Assembly (NCBI GenBank): GCA_024811115.1
Contig: JAKOGH010000008.1
Coordinates: 62,001 to 126,000 of the forward strand
Direction: 5' to 3'
Length of the DNA: 64,000 nucleotides
From: Terana coerulea
Lineage: Eukaryota; Basidiomycota; Agaricomycetes; Polyporales; Phanerochaetaceae
In this document: in pieces, positions 37,057 through 50,200 of the stretch
How the letters are laid out: every line of letters starts with the position of its first letter
Numbering within the stretch: the first letter of the stretch is position 1
The notes under the pieces: generated by a model
Seen by the model: the letters and a program-made list of their open reading frames with translations, nothing else
What the model was told of the DNA's origin: nothing
Database searches by the model: none
Made by a program: the position numbers and the translations under genes

Positions 37057-37502
37057 CGTGATGATCGTCGGTCGTTAAAGTTCAAGTCTGGTGCTGGTCA
37101 CTGAGCCAGGTTGCGTCTGGTCTAGACAACACAGGCCAAGCCGAGGTGCGCGGCGTCCGACAGCGAACAGACCAAGATGAAAAGTGGGAACTGATGGCGG
37201 GGCGAGACTTGAGGCTGCTGGGCCCTATCACGTGCCCCATAAATGCCAACATGCGTTCGCAGCGTGGGTTAGACAGGGCGGGCCCGAAGATCTGCTCGGA
37301 CTCTGTATGTTCAAGCTTCAATTTTCACGAAGATTTAAGATCTACAGGTCGACGTAGAGATCGTCCCGTATAAACACTTCAAAAGAATAGTGTACAGCAA
37401 TACGATAATGATACAACTTGAAGAACAGGCCAAGAATCGAAAGCAGAGCGATTGCCGACAGCCTAAGCAGTGACAGATTTCGTTCGTGAAATGCGGAACG
37501 TA
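37057..37502. other. intergenic region
   Basis: About 0.45 kb, serving as upstream region of the Rrm4-like gene and 3' flank of the transporter. No exon seen. Confidence 0.4.
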
Positions 37503-39604
37503 TCAGGGAATGTAACGGAACATAGGAGCCTGTGGTATGCTGTTGTTAGGCATACACACACGCCACGAAGACCCAACAGACTGCGCACCTTATCTGCAAG
37601 CTCGCGAGTCTCAACAGTAGCCTCTGTATTCTCGATCTTGCCGTACTTGCGATCGCGAAGACGATTGTCTATCCGATACGAAGCCTGATGAAAATATCAA
37701 TGGTATCAGCCAAGTTTGGCAGACAAGTTGTAGACGGAGCGCGTACCGTCAAGACGAGGGCACATATCGTTCCTAAAAATGCCAGTGCACAGGTCACCGC
37801 GAAGCCCTTAATATATCTTGGTCCCTCGGTGGCGGGGTACAGGTGTGAACCAAGTACGCTGCCGCATTGACCGATAGCCATATACATGGGGATGCCCGTA
37901 GCTCGCTTTGTTTCAGATCCTAAGTTATGGGTGACTACCGCTCATGTGAGAACAAGGTTCAGCAACTGGTGGCAGGGACTTACACCAGGCAATGACAACT
38001 CCAATGACAGTATACGTCCCACTGGTGATGCAGAATGTAGAGAAATACCGGACATGATTGTTGTCTGGGACTGTGAGGAGTAGGAGATATCCAATCCCCG
38101 CCGTCGCGCTGGCCATTGCCACGGGGATTCCGCGGCTCTGAAGGCGGTCGCTGACATACGATGTCAGGCATAGCACCACCGCACAGACCGCATAAGGAGG
38201 AACAGTGAGCAGCTGAGCGCGGGCGTTGGCTGCCAAAATGGTGCGTTATTCCTGTATTCCCTCGTGCGAGATGAAAAAGTACGCACTGAACCCGAACGTT
38301 TTGATAATCGTGGGAAGGAATGCAGAGATCGAGGCCAGTGCGGCATTTGCCCCAAAATAAAGCACACCGGCCAGATAAATCTACAACTGGGATGAGGAAT
38401 AGCGACTGATGGGAATGCATGAATACTAACTCTCCAGTCCTTGAAAGCGGCTATAATGTGTGCCTTGTTCACCGTCCTTCCCACGTCTGCTTTGAGGCCG
38501 CGATTCATGCGCTGCAACTGAATCTTCCTTTCGGGTTCGGTCAGGAACGAGGTTTCCTCAGGCCGGTTTGGAAGGAGCATCATGGCCACGAGGCCGAGCA
38601 GAACAGTAGGTATGCCCTCGATGATAAACAGCAGACGCCAGTTGGCAATGTGGGCGTGGACGTTTTGGATGCCAAATGCTATCAGCCCTCCAAAGGCGCT
38701 GCATCGATGGAGCTCATTAGGCAAATTCTGACCTGGGAGATGGAATTTTTTTGCATACCCCGCGACAGCCGCGAAACCGAACCAGTACGCCATGCGGAGG
38801 CCCATTTCTTTCTTGGTGTACCATAGGGCTGCATTGGGAGTCCTAAGTCGAGATGCCGGGCACAGGAGGTTTGACAAACTTACACATGTAGAGAGGAACT
38901 GTGAGACAATATCAGCGTCCATTTGCCGCTATTGAAGGGATGACCTACTTCCTGGGCCAAACGCAGCTTCGAAAATACCTAACGATACGCGTGCTACGAT
39001 GAGACCGGCAAAGTTGAACCCAGTAGACATGAGCGTAGAGGAGAGGCCCCATCCTACTGTCGCACAACCTATCCAGATGCGAGGGGGGAATAGCTTGGAC
39101 GTGACTGTGGCAGGGATTTGGCAAAGTATCTGCAAACGGTTTCAGAGCCATTTCGGGGAATAGAAGCACAGGTACACACATATGAGAAGAAGAATGCTGA
39201 GTTGACCCAGTCGAATAGTGTACCCGTGGGGTCACCGCCAAGGGCATCCTGCGGCAAGCCTTGCAAGCGGGCATTTCCGAGATTCGACCTGTCCAGGACT
39301 ACGCGGCACCACGACTTGAGCCACAGACTCAGGCAGATAAGCTTGGCGACTCACAAGCAAACAGATATAAGATGCAGGCTATGGGCATAATCCTTGCGTC
39401 CAATTTGCGCACCAGCCTCTTCTCCTCCAGAGAAACCTCCTCGACAGAGCTACCGGTCTCAGAGCGTCGTTCAAACTTCTCGACATCGCCCTTGTCGTCA
39501 ACGGAGCCTCTCTGAACGGTCGACATGGTGTCGTCGGTCGGGCTAGATAGAGAGTCGAGGAGCGGTTCAAGCTCCAGTTCTTCAAGGGATGGCCGTCCGG
39601 TCAT
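37503..39604 (-). CDS. MFS transporter, allantoate permease (Dal5) family
   Basis: Proton-coupled transporter of the anion:cation symporter group. Fungal relatives carry allantoate, nicotinate, tartrate and similar organic anions. A long acidic cytosolic N-terminus (LEELELEPLLDS, SVEEVSLEEKRLVRKLD) precedes the first helix MPIACILYLFAFLDRSN. Family motifs follow: NLGNARLQGL, FFFSYILCQIPATVTSKLFP, VARVSLGIFEAAFGPG, MAYWFGFAAVAGAFGGLIAF, WRLLFIIEGIPTVLLGL, LLPNRPEETSFLTEPER, GVLYFGANAALASISAF and ATGIPMYMAIGQCGSVLGS. One exon is only 15 bases (38884-38898), giving IPLYMS across its junctions. About ten exons stay in frame for roughly 500 residues, and the gene looks intact. The substrate is unknown. 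Confidence 0.87.
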
Positions 39605-40398
39605 ACTTATACACGGCCGTCTATCAGAATTACTGCATTCTTCACGGGATCCTGGAAGTGAGAATTTCCACCACGGAACCTGGCGGGTAAAACTGCAATT
39701 CGCTGCCACAAAGGCACAGCACCTGCCCGCGCATGACCCGTGGGGGACCTCTGAGGTCAGTTGATGATGAGCGTGGGGAGTGTGGAGGTGCCCGATCACC
39801 AAATGCGGGGTTTAAGGTTTGATATTGGTCTGTAATCTAACTTGACTGCAGTAAGAGTGAGATAAGCCGCACTCGCTTACGAACGCTTACCTGAGTAACA
39901 ACCACGGTCTATCCCTGCTGCTTACCGGCAGTGCGGTCCGCCATCCGCCACGCTTTTCCTTGCTAGCACTGGCAGTAGTTCGCAAATCACAATCTTCGGA
40001 CGCCGGGGCGTCGGGAAATGTTTTATTTACCAGGGGTCCAGAACTTCGGGGTCCCTATGGAGTCAAGCAACAAATACATACCGTCGTAAAAGTACAGTAG
40101 CACTAGTCGTTTGATGCTGGCAGAGTACTTGTAGTTAGGCTCGCCTGCGTATGCATGATTACGAGCAATTCCCGCAAAAGAACTAAGTCAACAAGAAAGC
40201 GTACGTCCGCTGAGTGAATAGTCGCATGACCCTACTACTATGAACTGATGGCGGTGAGAGCTCGAGGGTCGCCGATGAGGACAAGGACCAGGTAGCGCCC
40301 GCCGTCAACGGACTTCGGAGTTTGAGCCGGCTGGCGGAGGATGCCGATGCCCCGACGGTTTCCATTTGGGACTCTGCCCGCCTTACACTCATCTTGCC
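39605..40398. other. divergent intergenic region
   Basis: About 0.8 kb between the divergent transporter and ATP10 genes. No exon, repeat or RNA gene seen. Confidence 0.4.
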
Positions 40399-41570
40399 AT
40401 GCACCCACCCTCCTCATGCGCCTCCTCGGTCCTACGAACGCGCCTTCTGGCAGGCCGCACCACGGCCACTGTCATTCCGAGATATGGTAGCCAGCCGGCT
40501 GGGCCCTCGAGACATATAACTTGCAGTGCTTGCAGACTTTCCCAGTCGTCCGCACAGTCACCCGCACAAGCTGTCAGCGTGAAAATACCCAAGGATGTGA
40601 AGGGCAAAGGAAAGGAAACTTCGAAGGTTTCAAGTAGTGTCAAGAAGGTAGACGATGCTCTGCCCTACCTACCACGACCGTTTGGTGTGATGGAAAGACC
40701 TACCACCGAAGCAACCCCATGGGTCGAACAAATGTTGGACCAGGATACACGTTTGGCACAGAGACAAACACTGTAGGTCAGTATCTGAATTCGTAGCGGA
40801 CAATGTTGACACGCTTTTTTAGCGTTAAGGAGGCTACCAAGGGATACTTCACGGACTTGAACGCGACTAGGCGACATGGCGGAAAGACGTGGATTGCCCC
40901 GCCAGTACTCATTAGGGATGATGTGAGTGCGCGCACGTATTGAGTCCTCGATGCTTTACTTATTTATTCCAGAAAGCTCTGTACTTCCCAGATATTGTCG
41001 GTACCCCGCTGGACAAGCGTGAAAAGGTGCACACCACAGACCTATGCTTAGGCAAGGTATCTGTGATATCCTTCCTCTCTTCCAAAATCTCTGAGGTATG
41101 CTTCTCAGCCCTTGTTGCGCAATTCTTGTCACTCATAATACGGACCCCGTCTCAGATTCAGGAGCAAAATTTCGTCAAACCGACATACGAGGAGTTCAAA
41201 TCACACAAGCATTTCCAGCACATCCAAATCAACCTTCAAGAAAACTTACTGAAGTCTATGCTCGTGTCGCTGTTTGTTGCAAGCATACGGAAGAACGTGC
41301 CAGAGGCACAGTGGGGACGTTACTTGATCAGTAACCAAAACATGGAGTAAGCATTCATTACACGGTTCGCCAAATACCATACTGAGTAATTCGTCCATAA
41401 GCTACATACGGGAAGACTTAGGCCTCACGAACAAGTATATTACCTTTGTATACCTGGTCGATCCCTCATGTCGCATTCGCTGGGTCGCTTGCGGCGATCC
41501 TGAAACGCAAGAGGTGGAGGCGCTCCGGACGTGCACAAACGTCCTGCTGAAGCGCATAGGCAAGAAGTGA
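40399..41570 (+). CDS. atp10: mitochondrial ATP synthase assembly factor Atp10
   Basis: Inner-membrane chaperone that binds subunit 6 during assembly of the Fo sector. The N-terminus (MHPPSSCASSVLRTRLLAGR) is basic and Ser/Arg-rich, a typical matrix presequence. A conserved core follows: LPYLPRPFGVMERP, HGGKTWIAPPVLIRDDKALY, FPDIVGTPLDKREKVHTTDL, GKVSVISFLSSKISEIQEQ, RKNVPEAQWGRYLISNQNM, YIREDLGLTNKYITFVYLVD and CRIRWVACGDPETQEVEAL. Five or six exons join in frame to about 310 residues, ending CTNVLLKRIGKK. The gene looks intact. The ATG at 40399 is chosen because the presequence starts there. Confidence 0.88.
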
Positions 41571-42172
41571 AGATTGGCGCTACTCCCTTACCATGTCACA
41601 TCTTCACGTTCGCTCAGACTTTCTGTCACATACACACATACACTTTGTCGAAGGAGCATATGTTCCCTAATGCGCTGTATAGCGTCACCTTCGGCTGAGA
41701 TAGATGCTTTAGTATATAGGCTTCATGGTGTCGTATATTCCTTGTCAACATATTTTGTGTCGGGTCTAAGTAGGAGCATATGAGTGGAGGACGACGGCTC
41801 AGTTTTGGTTCAGTTGGCAAGCTAAGGACCGCGCCAGATCTCGCTACTTAGTGCATTTCTTCAATTGATCGGCGACGGACGCGCGAAGGCGCTAGAGCTT
41901 GTCATACCTGCCACCACTTGCCACCACTTGCACTCGCACCACCATCGACCTCACGTTGCGTTTCAACGGTCTGTCACTACATCTCGGCGCACTCTTTTCG
42001 ATTCTATAGCCTAAAAGCCACGGCTATCTGTAGCTTTCATTGGCTTAGATAGAGGGCTTCTTCATCTGGGGCTTGACAACATTCTGCAAGGCTTGGTTCA
42101 TGCAATAACGATAACCAAGAAGCAAGCCGAGATTCTACAACACGCCATCACGATCCCCGACTCTTGTCTATC
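41571..42172. other. intergenic region
   Basis: About 0.6 kb between atp10 and the GT61 gene, both on the plus strand. It contains a short direct repeat of TGCCACCACT (two adjacent copies, near 41909). No exon seen. Confidence 0.4.
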
Positions 42173-44365
42173 ATGCCTGGACCGCGGAGCTGGGCTTCCC
42201 CGCCGACACGGCGGGAGATGACTATTCTCATATTCTCGCTGACGGTCTTTGTGCTTTCATACAACTTGGAAACCTCTCTACGAATAGTTGGCGTAAGTCC
42301 TGCGAAGCTTAGCGCGTCCTCGTATCTCGGTACGCCTTTCTGCTTACCCGTACTCTGTGATTTCTTACCCGTAATTCTAGGGGCGGTGATTCAGGACCCT
42401 GGCTTTGACCGAGATGGCAGGAGGCCGGCGGCGTGGCGGGATGACTTGGAGAGGTTGATTGCTGGAGATTGGAGCTGGGAGGAGAACCAGATTGCCGGAG
42501 TTGAGAGGGGAGAGGTCGGTTTGGTCGGTATTGGAACGACACAGCGGACAATTTACAACGCGGGGCCAAGCAAGAAGGCAGAGAGAAGTGCGTCGAAGGA
42601 AGACCCTGGCGTGGGTACGACGAAGGGTATAAGCATCAATCAACAATTCTCGAGGTGGGAGGAGAACGTGCCGGTAACGACAGCGATAGCGCATGTACCT
42701 GGTTCGTACTGCTTCTACTATGCTATTACATTCTTTCCTGACCGACATGCGCTGCAGGCTACACAATCCTTGATAATGTGATCATATTGAACGGCACCTT
42801 CTTCCTCGTGACGGATCACCCTGACTCCCTACCTCGCCTATCTGCCATTGCATCGTCCACAATGAACCCTAGCCACCCACCACGCCCTGAGGATTGGCGT
42901 GTCCTGTCTACGGCGGAGGCGAAGAGCACTATTGGGCCGTTCGGAGGGCGGTACGCGTTATGACATGTTACCTCTTACCACGAAAGGCTCACGTTGGACT
43001 TACAGAATTCACCATACAACGTGGCTCGCAACCGAGCCGGCAGATGCACAAGACCCGTATACGCTGTTCTCACTTTACCGCACACATAACTACCTTCCTA
43101 CCCCGCACCAGTCATCAAGTGTTTCGTCGTCTGGCTTGCATATCATATCTCCGGACAGCGCGAATGGTGGCTTGGGTCAAGGGCAGAACGTACCGCCTCC
43201 TGTTCGCCTTTGGTTCCCTCGCATCCCTACATATTCATCGCCCCATGTCCCGCCTCCAGAGGGTAGTGAAAATGCGCACCCACCTCCCAGACAGCGATCT
43301 TATAATGGTGAGGTCGTGACCGGGTGGTTGCACCGTATACACGAGTGAACTGACTCAACCCTGGCTTGTAGGCCTCCATCCTCTCCTGCTGAAAGCCGCA
43401 TTCCCGACTCTCGAGGTCATGTACTCGGAGGATTGGAAGGACTTCGCAGACATGCGGCTGCCATACGTCCTAGAGCGCGTTGTTGTCGCAGATCGTGGCG
43501 CCGCCGACCGCAACCGGGCGGACTGGACAGCCCAGTGGGCACCCAGTGTTTCACAGCCCGGCAGAGGCGGCGAACTGCGAAAGCGCCAAGAGATTGAAGA
43601 CGGCTTGCCTGCCTGGGCGGCCCCATTCGTTGGCTTCGACGTCACTGAGGGTTGGTGGACCCCAGCACGTTCTGCGTTGCTGAAGTATCTGGGAATACCT
43701 GCCGAGCCGATCAAGAAAGGCAAGCCCGTAGTCACGTTTGTGTCGATGCAGGAAGAGCCTTACGAGGCCGGCGCCCACGTCAGGACAGAAGACCACCCTG
43801 ACCTCGTTGCGGGTCTGAAGAAGCTTGAGCGGGACGGAGTGGCTGAAGTGCACATAGTGAGAGCTAATGGCACTAAGGAGGATTGGGAGGAGAGGATGAA
43901 GGTCATTCTGCGAACAGATGTCAGCAATCAATCCTTTACTCTCACTCTACATGCCACTAAAGAGTCTGAACAGATCATGCTCGGAGCTTTGGGATTTAGT
44001 CTCGCAGACAGCTTGTTCATGCCTGGGCCTCATTCAAAGGCTCCATTTCCGTCTGGCGGCGCTCAGTCTACTACGCCGGCTCCTCTCCTCATGGAGTTCT
44101 ACCCATCCGGAGCCTTCTTGAAGGACCGAGCATACGCCATGCGTGCGTTGGGAATGCGTTATATGGCATGGTGGGATGACAAGTGAGCAATTCACGTATT
44201 GTTGAAGCATGCAAAGATATGCTGACTATTCTTTCCAGAAAATTCAACGAGGCTTCTCTCCCTCCTGTCATGGGCATCAGGAGGGGTGCTGGAACGTGGG
44301 TTACGGTTCCTGTCTCTCAGGTTATTGGCGAGATCCGAGCGGAACTTCGAAAGTTCAGCTCGTAG
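42173..44365 (+). CDS. GT61-family glycosyltransferase (EOGT-like), type II membrane protein
   Basis: Probable secretory-pathway glycosyltransferase of the family that includes EGF-domain O-GlcNAc transferase and plant xylosyltransferases. A short cytosolic N-terminus (MPGPRSWASPPTRREM) is followed by one signal-anchor helix (TILIFSLTVFVLSY). The lumenal part has GYTILDNVIILNGTFFLVTD, GLHPLLLKAAFPTLEVMY, VGFDVTEGWWTPARSALLKY and GKPVVTFVSMQEEPYEAG. The GT61 C-terminal core is present: a nucleotide-sugar-loop-like segment SEQIMLGALGFSLADSLFMP and LLMEFYPSGAFLKDRAY, then LGMRYMAWWDD. About seven exons join in frame for roughly 620 residues, so the gene looks intact. The usual GxHG of family members reads GALG here, which is odd. 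Donor and acceptor are unknown. Confidence 0.75.
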
Positions 44366-44908
44366 GGCATTGTTATTTATGTAATAGATTCTCGGCGATT
44401 AGGCTGTAATACGCGTACTAATGGTTTGTTTATAATATCATGCACTTTTGCCACTGTCCAGTGAGGGGCGTGAGAAAAATTTGCCTTCTCCAGTGGTGTA
44501 GAGACTTTGTGGCGTTGCACGGGAATCAGCGTGATTGCATCAATCACCATTTCTTTCCACGGAAATGCCGACACGAGTCCTCCGAGTGAACCGTGACGGT
44601 CAAGCCATGGTTCCCCCTGCGTACAACACCCAACCACGCGACGGGCTGACCAGGTTGGCCTTATATGTTGCCTCTCTTAACGTGCGCTTAGATATCCAGC
44701 CACACGAAATCCGCATCATGGCGCCGATTTTGCTGCAGTCTCAATTGAAACGAACGCGGAGGCTTGCAACTGGGCTGACACACAAGCGTGCCAGCCGCAG
44801 ACCATAAACAGGGAGATGACGGGCGGTCAAGGAACACTGTCTCTTCTCTCCTGTCTACTCTCGTCTCGCTGTGGCATCTCCCCCATCTCACCCCCCTCCG
44901 GTACAACT
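44366..44908. other. intergenic region
   Basis: About 0.5 kb between the GT61 gene and the coiled-coil gene. No exon or repeat seen. Confidence 0.4.
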
Positions 44909-47255
44909 ATGGACGGCCTGACTCTCTTCAAGCAAGGGCTTAAGGACTTCGACATCGTCGCTGATAGCCGACACGTGAGTGAAATGTTTTTGACTTTTGC
45001 ATGGTAGGGTGCTGACTGGATCTCTCAAGCTGTTCCTTGGAACAAAGTCCCCCTTTGAGTCGTCGTTGTCCAAGCCTCCTCGCCTTCTACCGAGCCTCGC
45101 TATGTATGAAGCTGCAGCGCTCAGGGCTTACATGGAGAAGTTGGAGGTGGAGTTGATGCAACGCAAGCGTTTCTCGAGAGCTCGGGATGCAGACATCGAC
45201 CGACTCGGTCTGGAGCTCCATGGCGCCCGGGAGGCCTTGGCCAAGCAGATGACAGCATCATCCGCAGATAGAGTGGCCGCCCAGTCCCAGAAGGACGCGC
45301 TTGACACAAAGCTCAGGGACGCAACGCAACGGCGCGCCAATGCCGACACTCAGAACTGGTGTTTGCAGCGCGCGTTCGACGACAGCCTGCGGCAACGGGC
45401 TCTCGTCGAGGAGAAGGGCCAGGAGCTTTCACAATCTCTTCAGACTGCCGAAGACCGCGTTTCAGAGCTTGAGCAACAGCTTCGAGCTCAGGAAGACTGG
45501 ACCACTGAGATGGCCGCGCATTGCCAGGAGGCAGAGACGACTATCGAGGAGCTCGAGGCCATTCGGGACGAGGCTGCGGCTGACCTGGCGACTCTGCGAG
45601 CGGAACTCGAATGCCGTCAGCAAGAGGCGACTAGGACACAGACGACTGTGGACAACCTTGAGGAGCAGCTCATCGCTTCAAAGGTCGAGTCGGAAAAGGC
45701 GCACACCACATGCGCGGATCTGCAGCTCCAGCTCGAGAAGATGGAGACGGCCAAGTTCGAGGGCGACGCGCTGAACCTGGCCTTGACCACCGAGCTCTCG
45801 AGGGCTCACTACAAGATTGCTGCTCTCCATGCCACACAGCTTGCTCGTACTCGTCAGGAGGAGCTTCTTACCCTGGAGGTCGCCAAGCTTCAGACCGGCC
45901 ATGTCAGCCTCGGCCAAGCTCTCGGCCGTGCGCGGCTCAACGCTGCTGAGACAGTGGCGGTCAACGACCGACTTTCGGATGATCTCCTCGCCGAGCGTAC
46001 GCTTGTCATTGAGAAGGACGCCGACATCGCTAGGATCGAGGGAGAGCTCGAGCGCACCAAGCTGCGTCTTCAGGAGGTCGAACGGACCGCAGCCGAGGAC
46101 CACGCTACCCAGCGAGCCGCCGCCACACAAGCCGCATCCCTCCTCGACGACGAGCGCCGCAAGAATAAGGCGCTGAGTATCCAGCTCGCGGAGACCAGGC
46201 GCCTTCTGGAAGGTGCGAAGTCCCAGGTCGTCGCCCAGCAACTCGACATCGAAGGACTCGAAGACGTCAAGATCGAGCTGGCTCTTTGCAAGCGGCGAGA
46301 GGAGGATGCATTCGCTTTGTACGAAGACGAGCGTGCGGCGCGTATGGCGGCTGAGGCGGACAAGACTGGAGCTCAACGTCAACTCGCCGAGACACAGGAG
46401 AAGACGGCATCGCTCGCCGCTGATGTCCACGCTCTGACCGAGGCGAAGTCATCTCTAGAGACCGACCTGTCTCAGGAGCGCGACGCCCATGCCGCTACGC
46501 GTGCCGACCTCGAGGATACCCACACACGACTCGTGTTGGCCGCATCCGAGAAGGCGGTGCTCGCCTCGAAGCTCTGCCGGGCTGAGACGGCGCTGGAGAA
46601 CACCTCGGAGGTACGGCTGAAGGCCGACGCGTCGGTCAAGCGCCTCTCCCGGGACCTCAAGGAAGCATCGCTGCAAGTCGAACGCCTCCAGCTTCAGAAC
46701 CGCGTGAACGAGTCGTCGGACGAGGAGTTGCAGGCCCAAGTCTTGCAGCTCACGGAGCAGAAGAACCTCATGGCCAAGTCCAAGAAGTCGGTCGAAGCTG
46801 CGTTCATGGAGAAGCTCGCACGCTGCGATGTGCTCGAAAAGGAGGTCGCGCGCCTCCAGCGCGTCGTCGACACCTCGGTCAAGGCATCTGCCGCATCGAC
46901 TCCGATGAAGCGCGCCAAGCAGGACAAGGAGAACGGTTCTTCGCCAACTCAGGTGTGCTTCCTTTATCTGCTCTGTTGAGCGACGCTGACATCTCTATCA
47001 CGGCAGGTCATGCAGCCCTGCAACACTCCCCCTATGCCTCTGCGCACCAGCTCCTTGGTCAACGAGCGCATCAACGCCGGCTCTCCTACCTCCTCGCCTA
47101 GAAGCGCCAGCTTATCTTCGAACTTCTACAAGTTCTTCGTGAGTGACGTTGGTCATGTAAACGTGCTACAGTTCTAACTCCCTGCATAGTCTCGAGGCAC
47201 CACCCCAGCTGAGGACAGCGTCACGCTGGAGGTCGGCTCTCCCACGCCCTTCTGA
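44909..47255 (+). CDS. long coiled-coil protein of unknown function with a KEN motif
   Basis: I do not recognise the family. Four exons (44909-44974, 45030-46952, 47007-47138, 47190-47255) join in frame to 728 residues. After a short head (MDGLTLFKQGLKDFDIVADS) and a Ser/Pro patch, residues of about 60-640 form an almost uninterrupted Glu/Arg/Ala/Leu-rich heptad pattern, for example LEQQLRAQEDWTTEMAAHC and RRLLEGAKSQVVAQQLDIE. The end is basic and Ser/Pro-rich: KRAKQDKENGSSPTQ carries a KEN motif (residues 655-657), then SPTSSPRSASLSSNF and TPAEDSVTLEVGSPTPF. SP/TP sites are clustered there. This build resembles cytoskeletal or spindle-pole coiled coils regulated by cyclin-dependent kinase, but that is only inference. 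Codon use is GC-rich, and the long exon shows no frame slip. Confidence 0.8.
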
Positions 47256-50200
47256 AGGGCTACACCCCACCGCGGAGCATTCGAGAACGCAAGTCGATCT
47301 CGGGTAACCCCCTCCGCGCCGGAGCTCCAAGAACGCTCGTCATCCATTCTGCAACCCAAAAACACTAGAAAAGAAGACAAACTACGAAAAACAGTCGTGG
47401 TATTTCTCAAGTTTCACCCGTCGGAACATCTTCCTCCACGTTCCGACTGCCTGCTACCCTGCCCCTGCGCACAAGCCCTCGACTTCGTCTCGCCGGCGAA
47501 GTCCCGGTGGTGCTTTCCTTGCCTCCACCTTGGCAAGGGGCGCCATGGCTCCCACTCGCACGCCCTCTGTGCATGCAACGTCTCGCAGCGTTGCTGCGTT
47601 ACACCTGGAAGATGGGTTCTTTGGTAAGTGTGTCTGCGCGCTATCCCTTTTATACTTACTAACGTCATCGTCTCTAGACCTCATCTTCCGCTTCGTGCTG
47701 TCTGGGATAGGTGACATTCATCCGTTCCGCGACATGCGCAACTCGTTTCGCAAGCATGGCTCTCTGCCTTGGTAAGCCTTCGCTGCGACCCCTGTTTTTC
47801 AATCAGCTTACCTGCTTCGTTAGCTGCATCGGAACTTGCATCGGGACGTCGTACCGTGTGCCACTGAGATATTTAGAGAAGGAAAAGACGGAGAGAAAAC
47901 CTAAAAAGTGTAAAATAGTATAAACACATGTAAGAAAGGAGTCGGTGCCTGGTAGATAGAAAATCGTAGAAAATCAGAATATTGGGTTGATAGAATACAG
48001 AGTGTATGCCCGTCGCCCATGTGAATCCACACTACATTTTTCTCTTACACAGCTTGGTCTCTCAATTGAGTAGCGGCTGAGCGACAGACAACGACATCAA
48101 ATGGGGAAAGGCGGATCAAGCGCGAGTCTCGATTTGGCCATGTGGCGCGATCGCCGTGGCAGGGCAAACAAGCGCCCTCGCACATTTCCTCGTTCTCACA
48201 ATTCTCCAAGAGGATCTTTTAGGTGTTGACTGCACAATGTACATGCTGCGACTGAAGCATTCAGTATTACACTGTCACAGCAAGAGCTCAACGCAGGTGT
48301 GTCGCTGACAGGTCTATTCAGTGCCATGTTTCTACAGAATTGAATACTAACAACCTAACTAGACATGCTTCCAGGCAAGGAGAAGTCGACAAACCTCAAC
48401 AACGCTTACCATGTAGGATACGTACCGGCTTACATGTCTGGGCCCCGCGGGAAGGAGGCCCCTGGCCTGCAGCCGGCCCTCACATCCCCTCGCACGCAAA
48501 GCCTCCGTCGGCCAGGCGGCTCGGCTCGGCCGCTGGGTGACGTTCGCACGACTGGCAGAACATACAGTCAGTACGTACATATCCCATTGCCTAGCACTAT
48601 GTCGCTGAAGCTTGAAGCTTGAAGCACCGGCGGCCAGTGCGCACATCCAGCCCTGCAGGCTGCAACGCGGCCCTAGATGGATCGCCCCAGCCAATCACGG
48701 CCAGATCTGCTTCGCTTTCCTAAATGTCCTCTGCCTTCAAAATGGCCAAATTCGCGCTCCCGAAATCCATCGCGGGTGCGATCATCGAGTGCAGAAGCTT
48801 AATGATGTGCGTGCGCGGGACGGGCCCCTATGAGAAGACGGTAGGAGAAGCACCCCTTGAGAAGGCTGGAGGGCTCTAGGTGCGGGACGCCGTGGAAGAC
48901 GCAAGCTCGAGAGAGGTCGGTGAGCTGTAACTAACTACCGTATGGAGGTAAGCTCGCGAGTGGCGATTATGGTGCTGAGGCGTTTGGCTGGCACTCACAC
49001 TCACGAACAGGAATGGAGAAGACGCAGCCGCGAGTACGTGTGCCTGTCCACGATAGGCATCGCGGCCGCTGTGTGTCTAACCTAACGCTTACGCCAGTGT
49101 GATAGTCTTCGTCTGGGATCGCCGCCGCCCGACTCGTCCCAGTGGGTCCTGACGTCGCCGCTGTCGTCAAATGCTAGAAGCCGCCCCCGTTCGAAGTACG
49201 TGCGCACACGCCATGCACGCACCGCCTGCGGGCCTCGCGCCGCCAGAAGCGCAGGGCGTCGCCGCGTCGGGCCGCACGCTGGACGCAAATACGTGGCGGC
49301 GGCGCGCATAGCCTGTTGTGTGCAATGCAGCAACGCACCGGGCCGGGCACCTCGTTCAGTTCAGAGGTGGCGACTGCATCCGCGCACTCACACCCAACTC
49401 AATCGGAGCGCACGTCGCTTACGGCAACACGCACCGCCTTCTCAATGGCGTCGACGCAAGGAGACGCAAAGTTGAAACACGCAGGCCTGGAGGCGAGCGC
49501 CGCCGTGCGATGCCTGGCGAGCAGTTTCTCCGTGGCTCCCACCCTGCCAGGCCCCGCCGTGCCCTGCGTGGGACCTACTCTTTACGCGGCCGTCGTTGCT
49601 CCTGGGCGCGCCGGACATGGCGAATGGCGCGAGCTGAACGCAGATGTCGAAGAACGTCGCAAGGCCTCAGGTGAGCGCATTCACATGGCCCCCTCGCTAA
49701 ATGGACCCCTCAGATCATTAACCTAGATCCAATTCAGCACGCCCTTCGCCCGTCCACGCCGTTCAATAGTGTTCAATCCAATACAAGTGCACGCAATTGA
49801 CACTCGCAGCTTCGAAGAAGGGGGCTCCGTGATAGAGTCTGTGCCCATTGACAGAAGACACGCGGGCGAAGGAGGCCACACCCCTCGTCGGCGACAGAAC
49901 TCTGACCAACTGTGTCGGTCACGCCGCCCTACAATGCATGGCGTGGGCCTGATCCCTCGGGTGCAGTTTCGCCGCGAACGTGCGGGTGCAGACACTTCGG
50001 ATGCTGGCCAGCGCCAGAAGATTTCGCGAAGGGGGTCGAGCATGTGGTGCCCAGGGGCCGGCGCCGTCCTCCATCCTGCGGCCGCATCTCTGCATTTCAC
50101 GTCGGTGGCAGGCAGGTTGTCGAGAACGATATGTTTTTGATGAGGTTATGAAAATGTGTGTGCATTATGATGTGAGTGTGATGTATATGCTGTGTTTTCC

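Noticed and set aside
45678..46430. Minus-strand 250-codon open frame inside the coiled-coil gene
   Set aside because: Mirror image of the repetitive Glu/Arg/Leu codons on the plus strand; no independent motif or start context.
49316..49726. 136-codon open frame in the gene-poor interval
   Set aside because: It competes with other open frames of similar length on both strands, which is expected in GC-rich DNA. No signal peptide or domain.
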